Shown: piece after piece, positions 63,483 through 64,000 of the stretch | How positions within the stretch are numbered: the stretch's first letter is position 1 | Layout of the letters: each line of letters starts with the position of its first letter | From: Anastrepha obliqua | Taxonomy: Eukaryota > Arthropoda > Insecta > Diptera > Tephritidae | NCBI RefSeq assembly: GCF_027943255.1 | Contig: NC_072892.1 | Span: 163,000,792-163,064,791, forward strand | DNA: 64,000 nucleotides | Direction: 5' to 3' | Translations under genes and position numbers: made by a program | Notes under the pieces: model-generated | Databases searched by the model: none | What the model saw: only the letters and a program-made list of their open reading frames with translations | What the model was told of the DNA's origin: nothing

Positions 63483-64000
63483 TTTATGTATGTACAGTAC
63501 AAAAGTCTATTAAAAAATCGAATGACTACATGAAATATGTGAATATGTTTTTGTGTATGCACTCGTATGTATGCAATATATGGAATGTTTTGGTTGATTT
63601 ACTTGCTTTTTAATCTCCAGATGAAAGTTACTTACTCTTCTGCGCTTAACTGCACAACAAAGAAAAGTATGTGTCAGCGGATCAAGTCAGAAAAACAGCC
63701 AGCCATTCGTTGTTGTTAATCAGCTTCTGTTTTGTTTTATTATACAGATGTACAGGTATGTGTGTGTGTGTGTGCATACCCATAACATGACTTGAGTTTT
63801 AGTGACATAATTTTAGAATACTAAAAAAAATACTTGATAATGAAAGTGCTGATGAAAACCGATCTATGGAAGCAATGGCACTTTGATTTTTTCTCCCTTT
63901 ACACTTGGCTTTATTTAAAGTTAAGAGTTTGATGGTCAATACATCGGATTAGACTCGATATTTCGGGTGTAACGTTTTTTAATTTATTTTATAATACTTT
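63483..64000. other. Unassigned DNA to the window end
   Basis: A GTGTGTGTGTGTG run at about 63760-63773. No other feature recognised. Confidence 0.45.

Overview
The window looks like a repeat-choked stretch of insect nuclear DNA, almost certainly from a fly. The best match from memory is a true fruit fly (Tephritidae). The reasons are AT-rich DNA full of (CATA)n-type microsatellites, many mariner, Tc1, hAT, pogo and piggyBac DNA transposons, Jockey, R1/Loa, I and RTE-like LINEs, and a tRNA-derived SINE of a type I associate with tephritid genomes. The family names rest on reading translated motifs, not on a search. I found no convincing host gene, no rRNA or tRNA gene other than SINE heads, and no CRISPR or bacterial features. 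The window is probably intergenic or intronic.

Layout. 1-1010: mariner and LINE scraps. 1530-1912: a ~170-bp tandem repeat. 2337-5101: a near-intact hAT with an 8-bp TSD, a three-exon transposase and one homopolymer frameshift. 5865-7405: a Jockey LINE split by a ~715-bp non-autonomous element. 7410-8990: a GC-rich hAT-type MITE, three Tc1 scraps in opposed orientations, and SINE copy 1. 9030-12133: an unusual element with very long inverted arms and a gene of a family I cannot name, with a smaller foldback inside one arm. 12134-14669: unassigned DNA. 14670-15243: mariner derivatives. 15279-17386: a Tigger/pogo element. 17571-19115: an R1/Loa LINE 3' end with an inserted 130-bp tandem repeat. 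19116-20170: a decayed reading frame of a second unnamed family.

22195-25640: an RTE-like LINE tail, two mariners, and a TTAA-flanked composite. 26936-28250: SINE copy 2 followed by a maT-type mariner in its TA tail. 28500-31790: a CR1/Jockey-type LINE with a second near-intact hAT (29087-31624) inserted beside its RT active site. 32723-36662: a mariner whose ends lie 3.9 kb apart because an R1/Loa LINE, an RTE-like fragment and a TTAA MITE relative fill it. 37955-39840: a CR1-like RT with a hAT MITE inside. 39975-42270: a Tc1 derivative and two divergent mariners. 43498-44213: a TTAA MITE. 44945-46960: an R1/Loa LINE with a maT element inside. 46970-48930: a 2-kb T-rich array with a 520-bp higher-order repeat.

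51162-52628: two SINE pieces flanking an I-like RNase H. 53751-55321: a truncated piggyBac with TTAA TSDs. 55848-56703: a piggyBac-type MITE. 57237-58900: mariner remnants. 59745-60209: a MITE in the TA tail of SINE copy 5. 60876-62265: LINE tails. 62462-63480: a mariner swollen by an (AACAT)n array.

The genes here do not cooperate in a pathway. The window is a record of successive insertions, and the nesting gives relative ages. The youngest-looking elements are the two hATs, with perfect 8-bp TSDs and only one visible disabling lesion each.
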